NCBI GenBank assembly: GCA_022819985.1
Contig: JAJEGH010000001.1
Location: 1-64,000 of the forward strand
Length of the DNA: 64,000 bases
From: Alphaproteobacteria bacterium
GTDB lineage: Bacteria; Pseudomonadota; Alphaproteobacteria; Bin65
Direction: 5' to 3'
Numbering within the stretch: position 1 is the first letter of the stretch; every line of letters begins with the position of its first letter. The position numbers were made by a program, and so were the translations under genes. A model generated the notes under the pieces. That model had not been told where the DNA came from. It did not search any database and saw nothing but the letters and a program-made list of their open reading frames with translations. Positions 28,199 to 35,152 of the stretch are shown piece after piece.

Positions 28199-28503
28199 GG
28201 CAACGACACCCGCTGCGCGTCGGGACAACAATACGTCTGTTTCCTGGGCGCCTGTTTCCTGGGAAAGGTCCGGCATTCGTCGACTCCGGCCGCTCTCGGC
28301 CAAACCCCCGCCCGGAGAGGATTCACCGGCCGGTCCGGGAACGATAGGGTAAACCAAACTGCAATTGCCCACCGCCGCAAAATCGCCCGACTTGGGCATA
28401 TACTCGATCGATACCGTTATCGCGACGAACTGCGGTGGCGGCCGGAGATCGCCCGGAACCCCGTCCGGTGCGGGTCGAAACGGATGAGCCGAGCGGAAAG
28501 CCG
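28199..28503. other. Divergent promoter region upstream of chvI
   Basis: A 305-base region between the divergent PCu(A)C-like gene and chvI. It should contain promoters for both. The less GC-rich part at 28345-28430 (ATAGGGTAAACC, GGGCATATACTCG, ATACCGTTATCG) is the likely site, but I could not define a pair of boxes with confidence. An in-frame upstream extension of the minus-strand gene covers part of it and is not regarded as coding. Confidence 0.45.
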
Positions 28504-29196
28504 ATGAAACACACGATCGCCCTGGTCGACGACGACCGCAACATCCTGACCTCGGTGTCGATCGCGCTGGAGGCGGAAGGTTTCGAGGTCCGGTCCTACA
28601 AGGACGGCGCCGAGGCCTTTGCCGGGATTGCCGCCCGGCCGCCCGACCTCGCCATTCTCGACATCAAGATGCCGCGCATGGACGGCATGGAACTGCTCAA
28701 CCGCATCCGCGGCAAATCCCGCCTTCCGGTGATTTTCCTGACCTCGAAAGACGACGAGATCGACGAGGTGCTCGGCCTGCGCATGGGCGCGGACGACTAT
28801 ATCACCAAGCCCTTTTCCCAGCGCCTGTTGATCGAGCGCATCCGCTCCGTCCTGCGCCGCGCCGAAGCCGGGACGGCCGGGCCGGCGGCGGAGACGGTCA
28901 TCGCCCGCGGCGCCCTAGTCATGGACCCGGACCGCCACCGCTGCACCTGGCGCGACGAACCGGTCCAGCTGACCGTAACGGAATTCCTGATCCTCCAGTC
29001 GCTCGCCCAGCGCCCCGGCCACGTCAAGAGCCGGGATCAGCTCATGGACGCCGCCTATGGCGAGAACGTGTATGTCGACGACCGCACCATCGACAGCCAC
29101 ATCAAACGGCTGCGCAAGAAGTTCAAGTCCGTTGACGCCGGCTTCGACAAGATCGAAACCCTGTACGGAATCGGCTACCGTTACGCCGAGAACTGA
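28504..29196 (+). CDS. chvI: Response regulator ChvI, OmpR family
   Basis: A 230-residue OmpR-type regulator. The receiver has the acidic pocket Asp9-Asp10-Asp11, the phosphoacceptor Asp53 in LAILDIKMP, Thr80 in FLTSK and Lys102 in ITKPF. The C-terminal winged-helix DNA-binding domain (about 128-228) ends with [31 protein letters not shown] at the N-terminus is typical of ChvI. ChvI with kinase ChvG controls envelope, exopolysaccharide, acid and symbiosis/virulence genes in alphaproteobacteria. It is next to pckA and upstream of chvG, the usual order. Confidence 0.93.
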   Translation: MKHTIALVDDDRNILTSVSIALEAEGFEVRSYKDGAEAFAGIAARPPDLAILDIKMPRMDGMELLNRIRGKSRLPVIFLTSKDDEIDEVLGLRMGADDYITKPFSQRLLIERIRSVLRRAEAGTAGPAAETVIARGALVMDPDRHRCTWRDEPVQLTVTEFLILQSLAQRPGHVKSRDQLMDAAYGENVYVDDRTIDSHIKRLRKKFKSVDAGFDKIETLYGIGYRYAEN

Positions 29197-29345
29197 CAGC
29201 GCCGCCCGCGCGGCCGGAGGGCCGGCCGCCACCGGACCGCGGGCGCAGTGAGCGGCGAGGCGGAGCGCACCGGATCGGAAAGCACCGGACCGGAAAGCTA
29301 CGAACCGGGGAGCGCCGGTCGAGTCCCGCGCCGCGGCAGGATGCC

Positions 29346-31139
29346 ATGCCGGACGATGTTCGCCTGAAACCGACACAGGGCGCCGGAATGCCCGCAACCG
29401 GGACCGGGCCCGCCGGGATGGAAGCTGCCGGGACCGGAACCGCCGGGGAGCCGGGCCGGCGGGCGCGCCGCACCGCGCCGGTCGCGCCGGGCGGGCGGCG
29501 CTTTTCGCGGCTGACCCTGCGCATCCTCGCCATCGGCATCTTTCCGCTGGCCACCATTTTCGGCGGACTGATGTATCTGGGCGTCTATGAGCGCAGCCTG
29601 GTCGACGGGCGCCTAGCGGCGCTCGATACCGAAGCCAGGATGATCGCCGGGGCGCTGGGCGAAACCGCCGTGCCGTCCGGCGATCCCGCCAGAACCGAGC
29701 TCGAGATCGAAACCGCCCGCAAGGTGCTGCGCCGCCTGGTGAAGCCGACGCAGGTGCGCGCCCGCCTGTTCGCGCGCAACGGCGCCCTGGTCGCCGACAG
29801 CCGGGCGCTGCTGCGTCCGGGCGGCGCCATCCGCCAGGAGACGCTGCCGCCGCCCGAGGGGTCGAGCCGCGTTCTGCGCCTTCTGCGCGAGAGCTACGAC
29901 TGGTTCTTCTTCCTGCTCTCGCGCGGGCGCGACCGGGCCGACGTGTACCGGGAACAGCCATATGAGAGCGCGGCCGATTTCGGGGAGGCCCGGAAGGCCC
30001 TGGGCGGGGAAGGCGGCAGCGCGGTGCGGGTCTCGGAGCGCGGCCGGCTGATCCTTTCCGCCGCCATTCCGGTCCAGCGCTACAAGAATGTCTACGGCGC
30101 GCTGATGCTGTCGATCTCCAGCGCCGGCATCGACCGGTCGGTCCGGGAGGTCCGTCAGGATATCGTCCAGGTCTTCGGCGTCGTCTTCGTTCTGTCGCTG
30201 CTGCTTTCGCTCTATCTCGCCCGCGCCATTTCCCGGCCGATCGCCCGCCTGGCGGCGGCGGCGGAGCGGATGCGCCGGCTGCGCACCCGGTCGACGGCGA
30301 TACCGGCGTTTCCCGACCGGCGGGACGAGATCGGCGACCTGGCGGCGGCGCTGGGCGAGCTGACGACGGAATTGTTCGACCGCATGGACGCCATCGAACG
30401 CTTCGCCGCCGACGTGTCGCACGAATTGAAGAACCCGCTTTCGTCCCTGCGCAGCGCGGTCGAGACGGCGGCGCGGATCGACGATCCGGAGAAGCAGAAA
30501 CAGCTGATGGCCGTTATCGAGCAGGATGTCGACCGGCTCGACCGACTGATCACCGACATCGCCAACGCCTCGCGGCTCGATGCCGAACTGGCCCGCCTCG
30601 AGCCGGGCCCGGTCGATCTGCGCCGGCTGCTGCAGACCCTGGCGGAGGTCCACCGGACGACCGCCCGGGACGGCGCGCCGGAGATCCGCCTCGAACTGCC
30701 GGAACGCGGCAGCCTGATCGCCCAGGCGGTCGAGGACCGTCTTGTCCAGGTGCTCCAGAACCTGATCGCCAACGCCATGTCCTTCTCGCCGCCGCAAGGG
30801 GTCATCCTGATCGCCGCGGCGGCGGAGAAGGACAGCGTCACCGTTACCGTCGAGGACGAGGGGCCCGGCATCGCCCCCGGCAAGGAGGAGGAGATTTTCG
30901 AGCGCTTCTATTCCGAGCGGCCCGCCGGCGAAGCCTTCGGCCGGCATTCCGGCCTCGGCCTGAGCATCAGCCGGCAGATCGTCGAGGCGGCCGGCGGCAC
31001 CCTGCGCGCCGGGAACATCCCGAGTAACGTCCCGGGATCCGACGGGCCGGTCCGCGGCGCGCGGTTTACGATCGCGCTGCCGCGCATGTTCCGCAACGGG
31101 GCGCAGAGGCCCGGAGAAGGCGCCGGCGGAACCGTCTGA
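29346..31139 (+). CDS. chvG: Sensor histidine kinase ChvG
   Basis: A 597-residue membrane kinase. A cytoplasmic Gly/Ala/Pro-rich N-terminus (1-50) precedes helix 1 (about 57-80), a periplasmic sensor domain (81-272), helix 2 (about 273-292), HAMP (293-348), and the dimerisation domain with phospho-acceptor His359 in ADVSHELKNPLSS. The ATPase domain has NLIANAMSFSPP (N box), DEGPGIA (G1) and GLGLSISRQIVEA (G2). It phosphorylates ChvI. In related bacteria the periplasmic domain is inhibited by ExoR; no exoR is visible here. The N-terminal 50 residues are longer than usual, so the true start could be further in. Confidence 0.92.
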   Translation: MPDDVRLKPTQGAGMPATGTGPAGMEAAGTGTAGEPGRRARRTAPVAPGGRRFSRLTLRILAIGIFPLATIFGGLMYLGVYERSLVDGRLAALDTEARMIAGALGETAVPSGDPARTELEIETARKVLRRLVKPTQVRARLFARNGALVADSRALLRPGGAIRQETLPPPEGSSRVLRLLRESYDWFFFLLSRGRDRADVYREQPYESAADFGEARKALGGEGGSAVRVSERGRLILSAAIPVQRYKNVYGALMLSISSAGIDRSVREVRQDIVQVFGVVFVLSLLLSLYLARAISRPIARLAAAAERMRRLRTRSTAIPAFPDRRDEIGDLAAALGELTTELFDRMDAIERFAADVSHELKNPLSSLRSAVETAARIDDPEKQKQLMAVIEQDVDRLDRLITDIANASRLDAELARLEPGPVDLRRLLQTLAEVHRTTARDGAPEIRLELPERGSLIAQAVEDRLVQVLQNLIANAMSFSPPQGVILIAAAAEKDSVTVTVEDEGPGIAPGKEEEIFERFYSERPAGEAFGRHSGLGLSISRQIVEAAGGTLRAGNIPSNVPGSDGPVRGARFTIALPRMFRNGAQRPGEGAGGTV

Positions 31140-31146
31140 AGCGGCG

Positions 31147-32046
31147 CTACCGCCAGGGCAGCAGGCCCGGATCGATGGCGACGGCGACGATGGCCGGCAG
31201 GGCGACAAAGGCCAGCAGCGTCGAGACGAACACGACCCCGGCGACCGCTTCCGGATTGCGTTCGTAATAGGACGCCCAGAGGAAGTTGAACACCGCCGCC
31301 GGCATGGCGCACTGGATCAGCAGGACGCCGCGCGCCAGGTCGGGCAGGCCGAGCGCGGCGCCCAGGCCGAGCCCGATGCCGACGCCGATCAGAATCCGCA
31401 CGACGGAATAAAACAGGCTCTTGCCGAGTCCCCCGGTGTGCAGGCTGGCCAGCGAGACGCCCATGGCGATCAGCATGAGCGGGATGGCGAAACCGCCGAG
31501 CAGCTCGAACGCGTTGGCCAGCGCCCGGGGCATCGGCCAGTCGAGGAAATTGAGCGCCAGCGCCAGCCCGGTCGCCCAGATGACCGGAGAGGCAACCGCC
31601 GTCCTGAGGGAAAACCGGCCGGAGACGATGAACTGGCCGACCGTGAACTGGCCGACGGCGCCGACCGCGAAATAGGCGATGGCGAGGGCCAGGCCGGGAT
31701 CGCCGAAGGCGAACAGGCAGAGCGGCAGGCCGAGATTGCCGGCATTGGCGAACCCGAGCGGCGGACCGTAGGTGCGGAAATCGTCCCCGGCAAGGCGGGT
31801 GATCCCATAGGCGATGACGAAGAATACGAAGATCGAAAGCACCGCCGCGCCGGCCATCGACCAGAACGCGCCGGCCTCCAGGCGCAGGCCGGTCAGCGTC
31901 GCCACGATCAGGCAGGGCGTGCCGATATTGGTCACCAGCCGGGTGACCATCTTTGTATCGAACGGCCGGCCGGAGCGCGCCCAGCCGTAGCCGAGCCCCG
32001 CACAGATCAGCACCGGCAGGATGACTTCGATCAGGCGCAGCAGCAT
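31147..32046 (-). CDS. AEC-family transporter (auxin efflux carrier / permease)
   Basis: A 299-residue membrane protein with about ten hydrophobic segments and the AEC N-terminus ICAGLGYGWARSGRPFD, then TRLVTNIGTPCLIVATL. The C-terminal half repeats the fold (GGFAIPLMLIAMGVSLASL). AEC family proteins export small organic acids such as malate or malonate, or auxin. It lies on the opposite strand between chvG and hprK, interrupting the usual chvIG-hprK run, and ends seven bases from the chvG stop. Confidence 0.86.
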   Translation of the reverse strand: MLLRLIEVILPVLICAGLGYGWARSGRPFDTKMVTRLVTNIGTPCLIVATLTGLRLEAGAFWSMAGAAVLSIFVFFVIAYGITRLAGDDFRTYGPPLGFANAGNLGLPLCLFAFGDPGLALAIAYFAVGAVGQFTVGQFIVSGRFSLRTAVASPVIWATGLALALNFLDWPMPRALANAFELLGGFAIPLMLIAMGVSLASLHTGGLGKSLFYSVVRILIGVGIGLGLGAALGLPDLARGVLLIQCAMPAAVFNFLWASYYERNPEAVAGVVFVSTLLAFVALPAIVAVAIDPGLLPWR

Positions 32047-32190
32047 GGCAGCCTGTTACGCGAGGACGGCAGGCCGGTAAAGGGCGGCAACCTGCCCCTT
32101 TGCGGCCCGGGGCCCGCCATGCCAGCGTTTCCGGCACGAGGAACCGCTCAGGATCCGAGAGCATTCGAAGACATCCGAAGGTATCCCGAC

Positions 32191-32697
32191 ATGGCGTTGC
32201 GCCGGCCCGCCCGAACCCGTCCCGAATCCGCTGCCGCCCCCGGCGGCGCCCGCCGCGCGGCGCAGGAAGTCTCGCTGCACGCCACCTGTGTCGCCGTCGA
32301 CGGCCAGGGCGTCGTGCTGACCGGCGAAAGCGGCGCCGGCAAGTCCGCGCTGGGAATTCAGCTCATCGACGGCGGCGCCATGCTGGTGTCGGACGACCTC
32401 ACGACGCTGTTCCGCGAAGGGCCGCGGCTGATCGCGCGGGCGCCGCTGCACGGCGCCGGGCTGATCGAGGCACACGGCAACGGCATGATGCGGCTCGCCT
32501 TCGTCGACCAGGCGCCGGTCGCCTTCTTCGTCGAGGTCGGCCCGCCGGCCGGCGAGCGGCTGCCGGAGCCGGCCTACCGGACGGAACTCGGCGTTTCGGC
32601 GCCGCTGCTGCGGGCCGATCCGCGCAATCCGGCCTCGGCCGCGCTGATCCGGCTTGCTGTCGTCCACGGCCCGCCGCATATTCCCGACGGCATCTAG
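32191..32697 (+). CDS. hprK: HPr kinase/phosphorylase, short alphaproteobacterial form
   Basis: A 168-residue protein with only the catalytic half of HprK. Walker A GESGAGKSA is at residues 45-53, preceded by SLHATCVAVDGQGVVLT, followed by a GAMLVSDD strand and GLIEAHGNGM in place of the usual RGLGI-type signature. In alphaproteobacteria this short form lacks the N-terminal domain and phosphorylates HPr on Ser46. The second signature deviates (His and Asn for the usual Arg and Leu), which could affect phosphorylase activity (inference). It is followed by rapZ after 71 bases. The upstream neighbour is the inverted AEC gene, so it needs its own promoter. Confidence 0.88.
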   Translation: MALRRPARTRPESAAAPGGARRAAQEVSLHATCVAVDGQGVVLTGESGAGKSALGIQLIDGGAMLVSDDLTTLFREGPRLIARAPLHGAGLIEAHGNGMMRLAFVDQAPVAFFVEVGPPAGERLPEPAYRTELGVSAPLLRADPRNPASAALIRLAVVHGPPHIPDGI

Positions 32698-32768
32698 CCC
32701 GCCACCGCCCGCGGAACTGCCGGGCCGGCGCGACAGGGAAGGACCGGCCAGGTGCAGCGCTTCGGTCC

Positions 32769-33740
32769 ATGACAGGTTCCAGCGGAAATCCCGAAACCGG
32801 GCCGGACGGAACTCCGGCCGAAGCTTCGTCGGGTCCCCGCCTGCTGGTGCTGGTCACCGGCCTGTCCGGCGCCGGGAAATCGACCGCGCTGGCGGCGCTC
32901 GAGGACATCGGCTTCACGGTCGTCGACAATCTCCCGCTTGCCATGCTTGACGCTTTTGTCGGGCCGGGCGACGGGCCGGGCAACGGGGACGGCGGCGGCG
33001 AACGGCCGGTCGCCCTGGGAATCGACGTGCGGGCGCGGGATTTCGACCCGGCGGCCATGGAAGCGGCGGTGCGGGAGATTCTGGCGCGCCGCGAAGTCGA
33101 GGCCCGGCTGCTCTTTCTCGACTGCGCCGACGAAATCCTGGTGCAGCGCTATTCCGAAACCCGCCGGCGCCATCCGCTGGCGCACGAACGGCCGGTGCTG
33201 GACGGCGTGCGCCTGGAACGGCAGATGATCGCGCCGCTGCGCCGCCTGGCCGATCCGGTCATCGACACGTCGGACGAAACGGTGCACACGCTGCGCCGGC
33301 AGGTTCAGGACCGTTTCGCCGGCAGCGGCCGGGGCCGGCTTTCGGTCTTCGTCGAGAGCTTCGGCTACGGCCACGGCCTGCCGCGCCACGCCGACCTCGT
33401 TTTCGATGTCCGCTTCCTGCGCAATCCCCATTACGACGAGCGCCTGCGCGCGACCACCGGGCTGGACGCGCAAACCGGCGAATACATTGCCGGCGATCCC
33501 GATTTCCGGCCGTTTTTCGACCGGCTGACCGCCATGCTGGACCTGTTGCTGCCGCGCTACCGGGCCGAGGGCAAGAGCTATCTCACCATCGCCGTCGGCT
33601 GCACCGGCGGGCGCCACCGTTCGGTCTATGTCGCGGCGCGGACGGCCGAGTGGCTGGCCGGCCGGGGCTGGCCCCACACGCTGCGCCACCGCGACCTGGG
33701 GCGAAGCGGCGGCGGGGATGTTCCGGCGGAGCCGGCGTGA
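32769..33740 (+). CDS. rapZ: RapZ/YvcJ-family nucleotide-binding protein, RNase adapter
   Basis: A 323-residue P-loop protein. Walker A GLSGAGKST is at residues 31-39, followed by LAALEDIGFTVVDNLPLAM. The C-terminal domain carries the conserved VGCTGGRHRSVYVAARTAEWL. In E. coli RapZ binds small RNAs GlmY/GlmZ and directs RNase E; in many bacteria it lies with PTS genes, as here between hprK and EIIA. It has an extra Gly-rich insertion at about residues 66-78 (GPGDGPGNGDGGGE). The first 22 residues are disordered-looking. Confidence 0.92.
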   Translation: MTGSSGNPETGPDGTPAEASSGPRLLVLVTGLSGAGKSTALAALEDIGFTVVDNLPLAMLDAFVGPGDGPGNGDGGGERPVALGIDVRARDFDPAAMEAAVREILARREVEARLLFLDCADEILVQRYSETRRRHPLAHERPVLDGVRLERQMIAPLRRLADPVIDTSDETVHTLRRQVQDRFAGSGRGRLSVFVESFGYGHGLPRHADLVFDVRFLRNPHYDERLRATTGLDAQTGEYIAGDPDFRPFFDRLTAMLDLLLPRYRAEGKSYLTIAVGCTGGRHRSVYVAARTAEWLAGRGWPHTLRHRDLGRSGGGDVPAEPA

Positions 33741-33795
33741 CGGCGGCGCGGAATCGGGGCATGTAAAAATATTTTCTTGGTTTCCGTATTTTTCC

Positions 33796-33824
33796 TTGAC
33801 ATTGCCAATTTTGTTCCCTATATA
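33796..33824 (+). promoter_or_regulatory. Near-consensus sigma-70 promoter
   Basis: TTGACA (33796-33801) and TATATA (33819-33824) are separated by exactly 17 bases inside an AT-rich patch. Transcription would begin near 33831 on the plus strand. No open frame with a ribosome site starts directly downstream, so a non-coding transcript or a long EIIA leader is possible. Confidence 0.65.
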
Positions 33825-33830
33825 TCCTCC

Positions 33831-33925
33831 TGTCAAGGCCCGAAGTGCGCCTGTTGCGCAACGCCCGTCTACCCCACCGCACCCCCACCTGGCCTCCCCC
33901 TCTGAAGAGGGGGAGGTAAAAAGTA
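33831..33925 (+). ncRNA. Candidate small RNA or leader RNA downstream of the 33.8 kb promoter
   Basis: From the predicted start near 33831, a transcript would include a small hairpin (TGCGC-CTGTT-GCGCA, about 33846-33860) and a strong 10-base-stem hairpin (33893-33902 with 33907-33916) followed by TAAAAAG. The ending lacks a U tract, so termination is uncertain, and the large hairpin may instead be a dispersed repeat. Identification rests only on promoter plus structure. Confidence 0.3.
33893..33916. repeat. GC-rich hairpin, probable dispersed palindromic element
   Basis: A perfect inverted repeat with 10-base arms (CCTCCCCCTC / GAGGGGGAGG) and a TGAA loop. A second, smaller CCCCCGCG-TCA-GCGGGG hairpin lies nearby at about 33957-33974. 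Such C/G-run palindromes are common intergenic elements in alphaproteobacteria (recollection). Confidence 0.6.
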
Positions 33926-34066
33926 AGACAAGACAGAGACGTACCTCCATTATCCTTCCCCCGCGTCAGCGGGGTCGATGGGGGCGTCCGTCCGCTCGCC
34001 CGCCGGTTGCCCGCCGCTCGGAGCCGGGTATAAGAATATTTCCTTCCAGAAGCGTAAAAAATATAA

Positions 34067-34084
34067 AGACAGACCGGTCTGTCT
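34067..34084. promoter_or_regulatory. 18-base perfect palindrome, TetR-type operator candidate
   Basis: AGACAGACCGGTCTGTCT is a perfect palindrome immediately after and overlapping the last base of a TATAAA box at 34062-34067. Its form resembles operators bound by TetR-family repressors. No tetR gene is present in the window, so the regulator would be encoded elsewhere, or the site is a relic. Confidence 0.6.
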
Positions 34085-34360
34085 AATTCGGCATAAGGCG
34101 CGGAACGGCGGAAAACTGCGAAAAACAGCCGCGGCGGCGGGGAAGATACTGGAATGTCCGATCAAAAAAATGCCGACCGGGGCGGCGGGCCACAGGACGG
34201 GGGCGGCTGGAGGCGACAGCGGGTTCCGGCCGCCGTCCGCCCCCCCGACCGGCGCGCTGCCGGCGCGCTGCCGGCTCTCTACCGGGGCGCGACGGCCCGC
34301 TTCCACCGCGGCGGGACATGGACTAGTGTCAGCCGGCTTGAGAAGACCGAAGGAGCGCCC

Positions 34361-34765
34361 ATGATCGGGTTGGTTCTGGTGACCCACGGCCGGCTGGCGG
34401 AGGAATTCCTCGCCGCCCTGGAGCATATCGTCGGGCCGCAGCCGCAGACCGCCGCCGTCTGCATCGGCCCGGACGACGATATGGAGCAGCGCCGCGGCGA
34501 GATCCTCAAGCAGATCGAGGCGGTCGACAGAGGCGACGGCGTCGCGGTGCTGACCGACATGTTCGGCGGGACGCCGTCGAACCTCGCCATTTCGATCATG
34601 GAGCCGGCGAAGGTCGAAGTGCTGGCCGGGATCAACCTGCCCATGCTGATCAAGCTGGCGGCGGTGCGGGGCGAAGAGGACCTGAAAGCCGCCGTGACGG
34701 CCGCCCAGGAGGCCGGGCGCAAATATATCAACATCGCCTCCGCCCTGTTGAGCGACAAGGACTGA
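34361..34765 (+). CDS. PTS EIIA component, mannose family
   Basis: A 134-residue EIIA(Man)-type protein. The phospho-accepting His9 lies in LVLVTHGRLA, and the conserved TDMFGGTPSNLA loop is present at about residues 65-76. In alphaproteobacteria this protein receives phosphate from HPr but lacks sugar permease partners and acts in regulation. It is 31 bases upstream of HPr. The start ATG 34361 is supported by AGGAGC about 6 bases upstream and by the family N-terminus; a longer in-frame extension upstream shows no homology. Confidence 0.91.
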   Translation: MIGLVLVTHGRLAEEFLAALEHIVGPQPQTAAVCIGPDDDMEQRRGEILKQIEAVDRGDGVAVLTDMFGGTPSNLAISIMEPAKVEVLAGINLPMLIKLAAVRGEEDLKAAVTAAQEAGRKYINIASALLSDKD

Positions 34766-34796
34766 CGGCGGTCCGCCCCCGTTCGCACCGGCGCCG

Positions 34797-35069
34797 ATGC
34801 CCGTCCGGACCGCGCAGATCGTCAACCGCAAGGGGCTGCACGCGCGCGCCGCCGCCGCGTTCGCCAGAACGGCGGGGGGCTTCGCCTGCGATATCCGGGT
34901 GTCGCGCAGCGGGACGACGGTTTCCGGCCATTCGATCATGGGGCTGATGATGCTGGCGGCGGCGCAGGGAACGACGATCGACATCCGCGCCGAGGGCCCG
35001 GACGCCGGCGCCGCCCTCGATGCGCTGGAAACGCTGATCGCCGGCGGCTTCGGCGAGGGGCCGGGCTAG
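34797..35069 (+). CDS. ptsH: Phosphocarrier protein HPr
   Basis: A 90-residue HPr. The phosphotransfer His15 is in KGLHARAAAAF and the regulatory Ser46 is in GHSIMGLMMLAA, both intact, so it can be phosphorylated by PtsP and by HprK. It passes phosphate to the EIIA(Man) encoded just upstream. Both modifying enzymes are encoded in this window (ptsP at 45113, hprK at 32191). A small inverted repeat (35084-35100) follows the stop. Confidence 0.92.
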   Translation: MPVRTAQIVNRKGLHARAAAAFARTAGGFACDIRVSRSGTTVSGHSIMGLMMLAAAQGTTIDIRAEGPDAGAALDALETLIAGGFGEGPG

Positions 35070-35152
35070 CGGCTGTCCGCTTTCAAATCTCCCGGATTTG
35101 CACTAGCGTTGAAGGCGTAATCCGAACAGCTGTTGCTGCGGGGGATGGGAAA

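Larger units (their letters stand above)
33741..34360. other. 620-base gene-free region between rapZ and the EIIA gene
   Basis: No convincing protein gene is present. The region holds an AT-rich stretch with a near-consensus promoter (33796-33824), two GC hairpins, an 18-base perfect palindrome at 34067-34084 next to a TATAAA box, and then a GC-rich leader to the EIIA gene. The conserved operon is normally compact here, so the region stands out as a candidate regulatory or small-RNA locus. Confidence 0.7.

Noticed and set aside
28199..28399. N-terminal extension of the PCu(A)C-like protein from ATG 28399
   Set aside because: It would bury the signal peptide behind 67 residues with no homology. 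The later ATG at 28198 fits an exported protein.
33893..33916. Hairpin as a classical rho-independent terminator
   Set aside because: The strong stem is not followed by a T run on either strand, so it is listed as a palindromic element with only a weak small-RNA hypothesis.
34154..34360. Upstream in-frame extension of the EIIA gene
   Set aside because: It adds about 69 residues of Arg/Gly/Pro-rich sequence without homology. EIIA(Man) proteins begin at the conserved MIGLVLVTHG, which has its own ribosome site.
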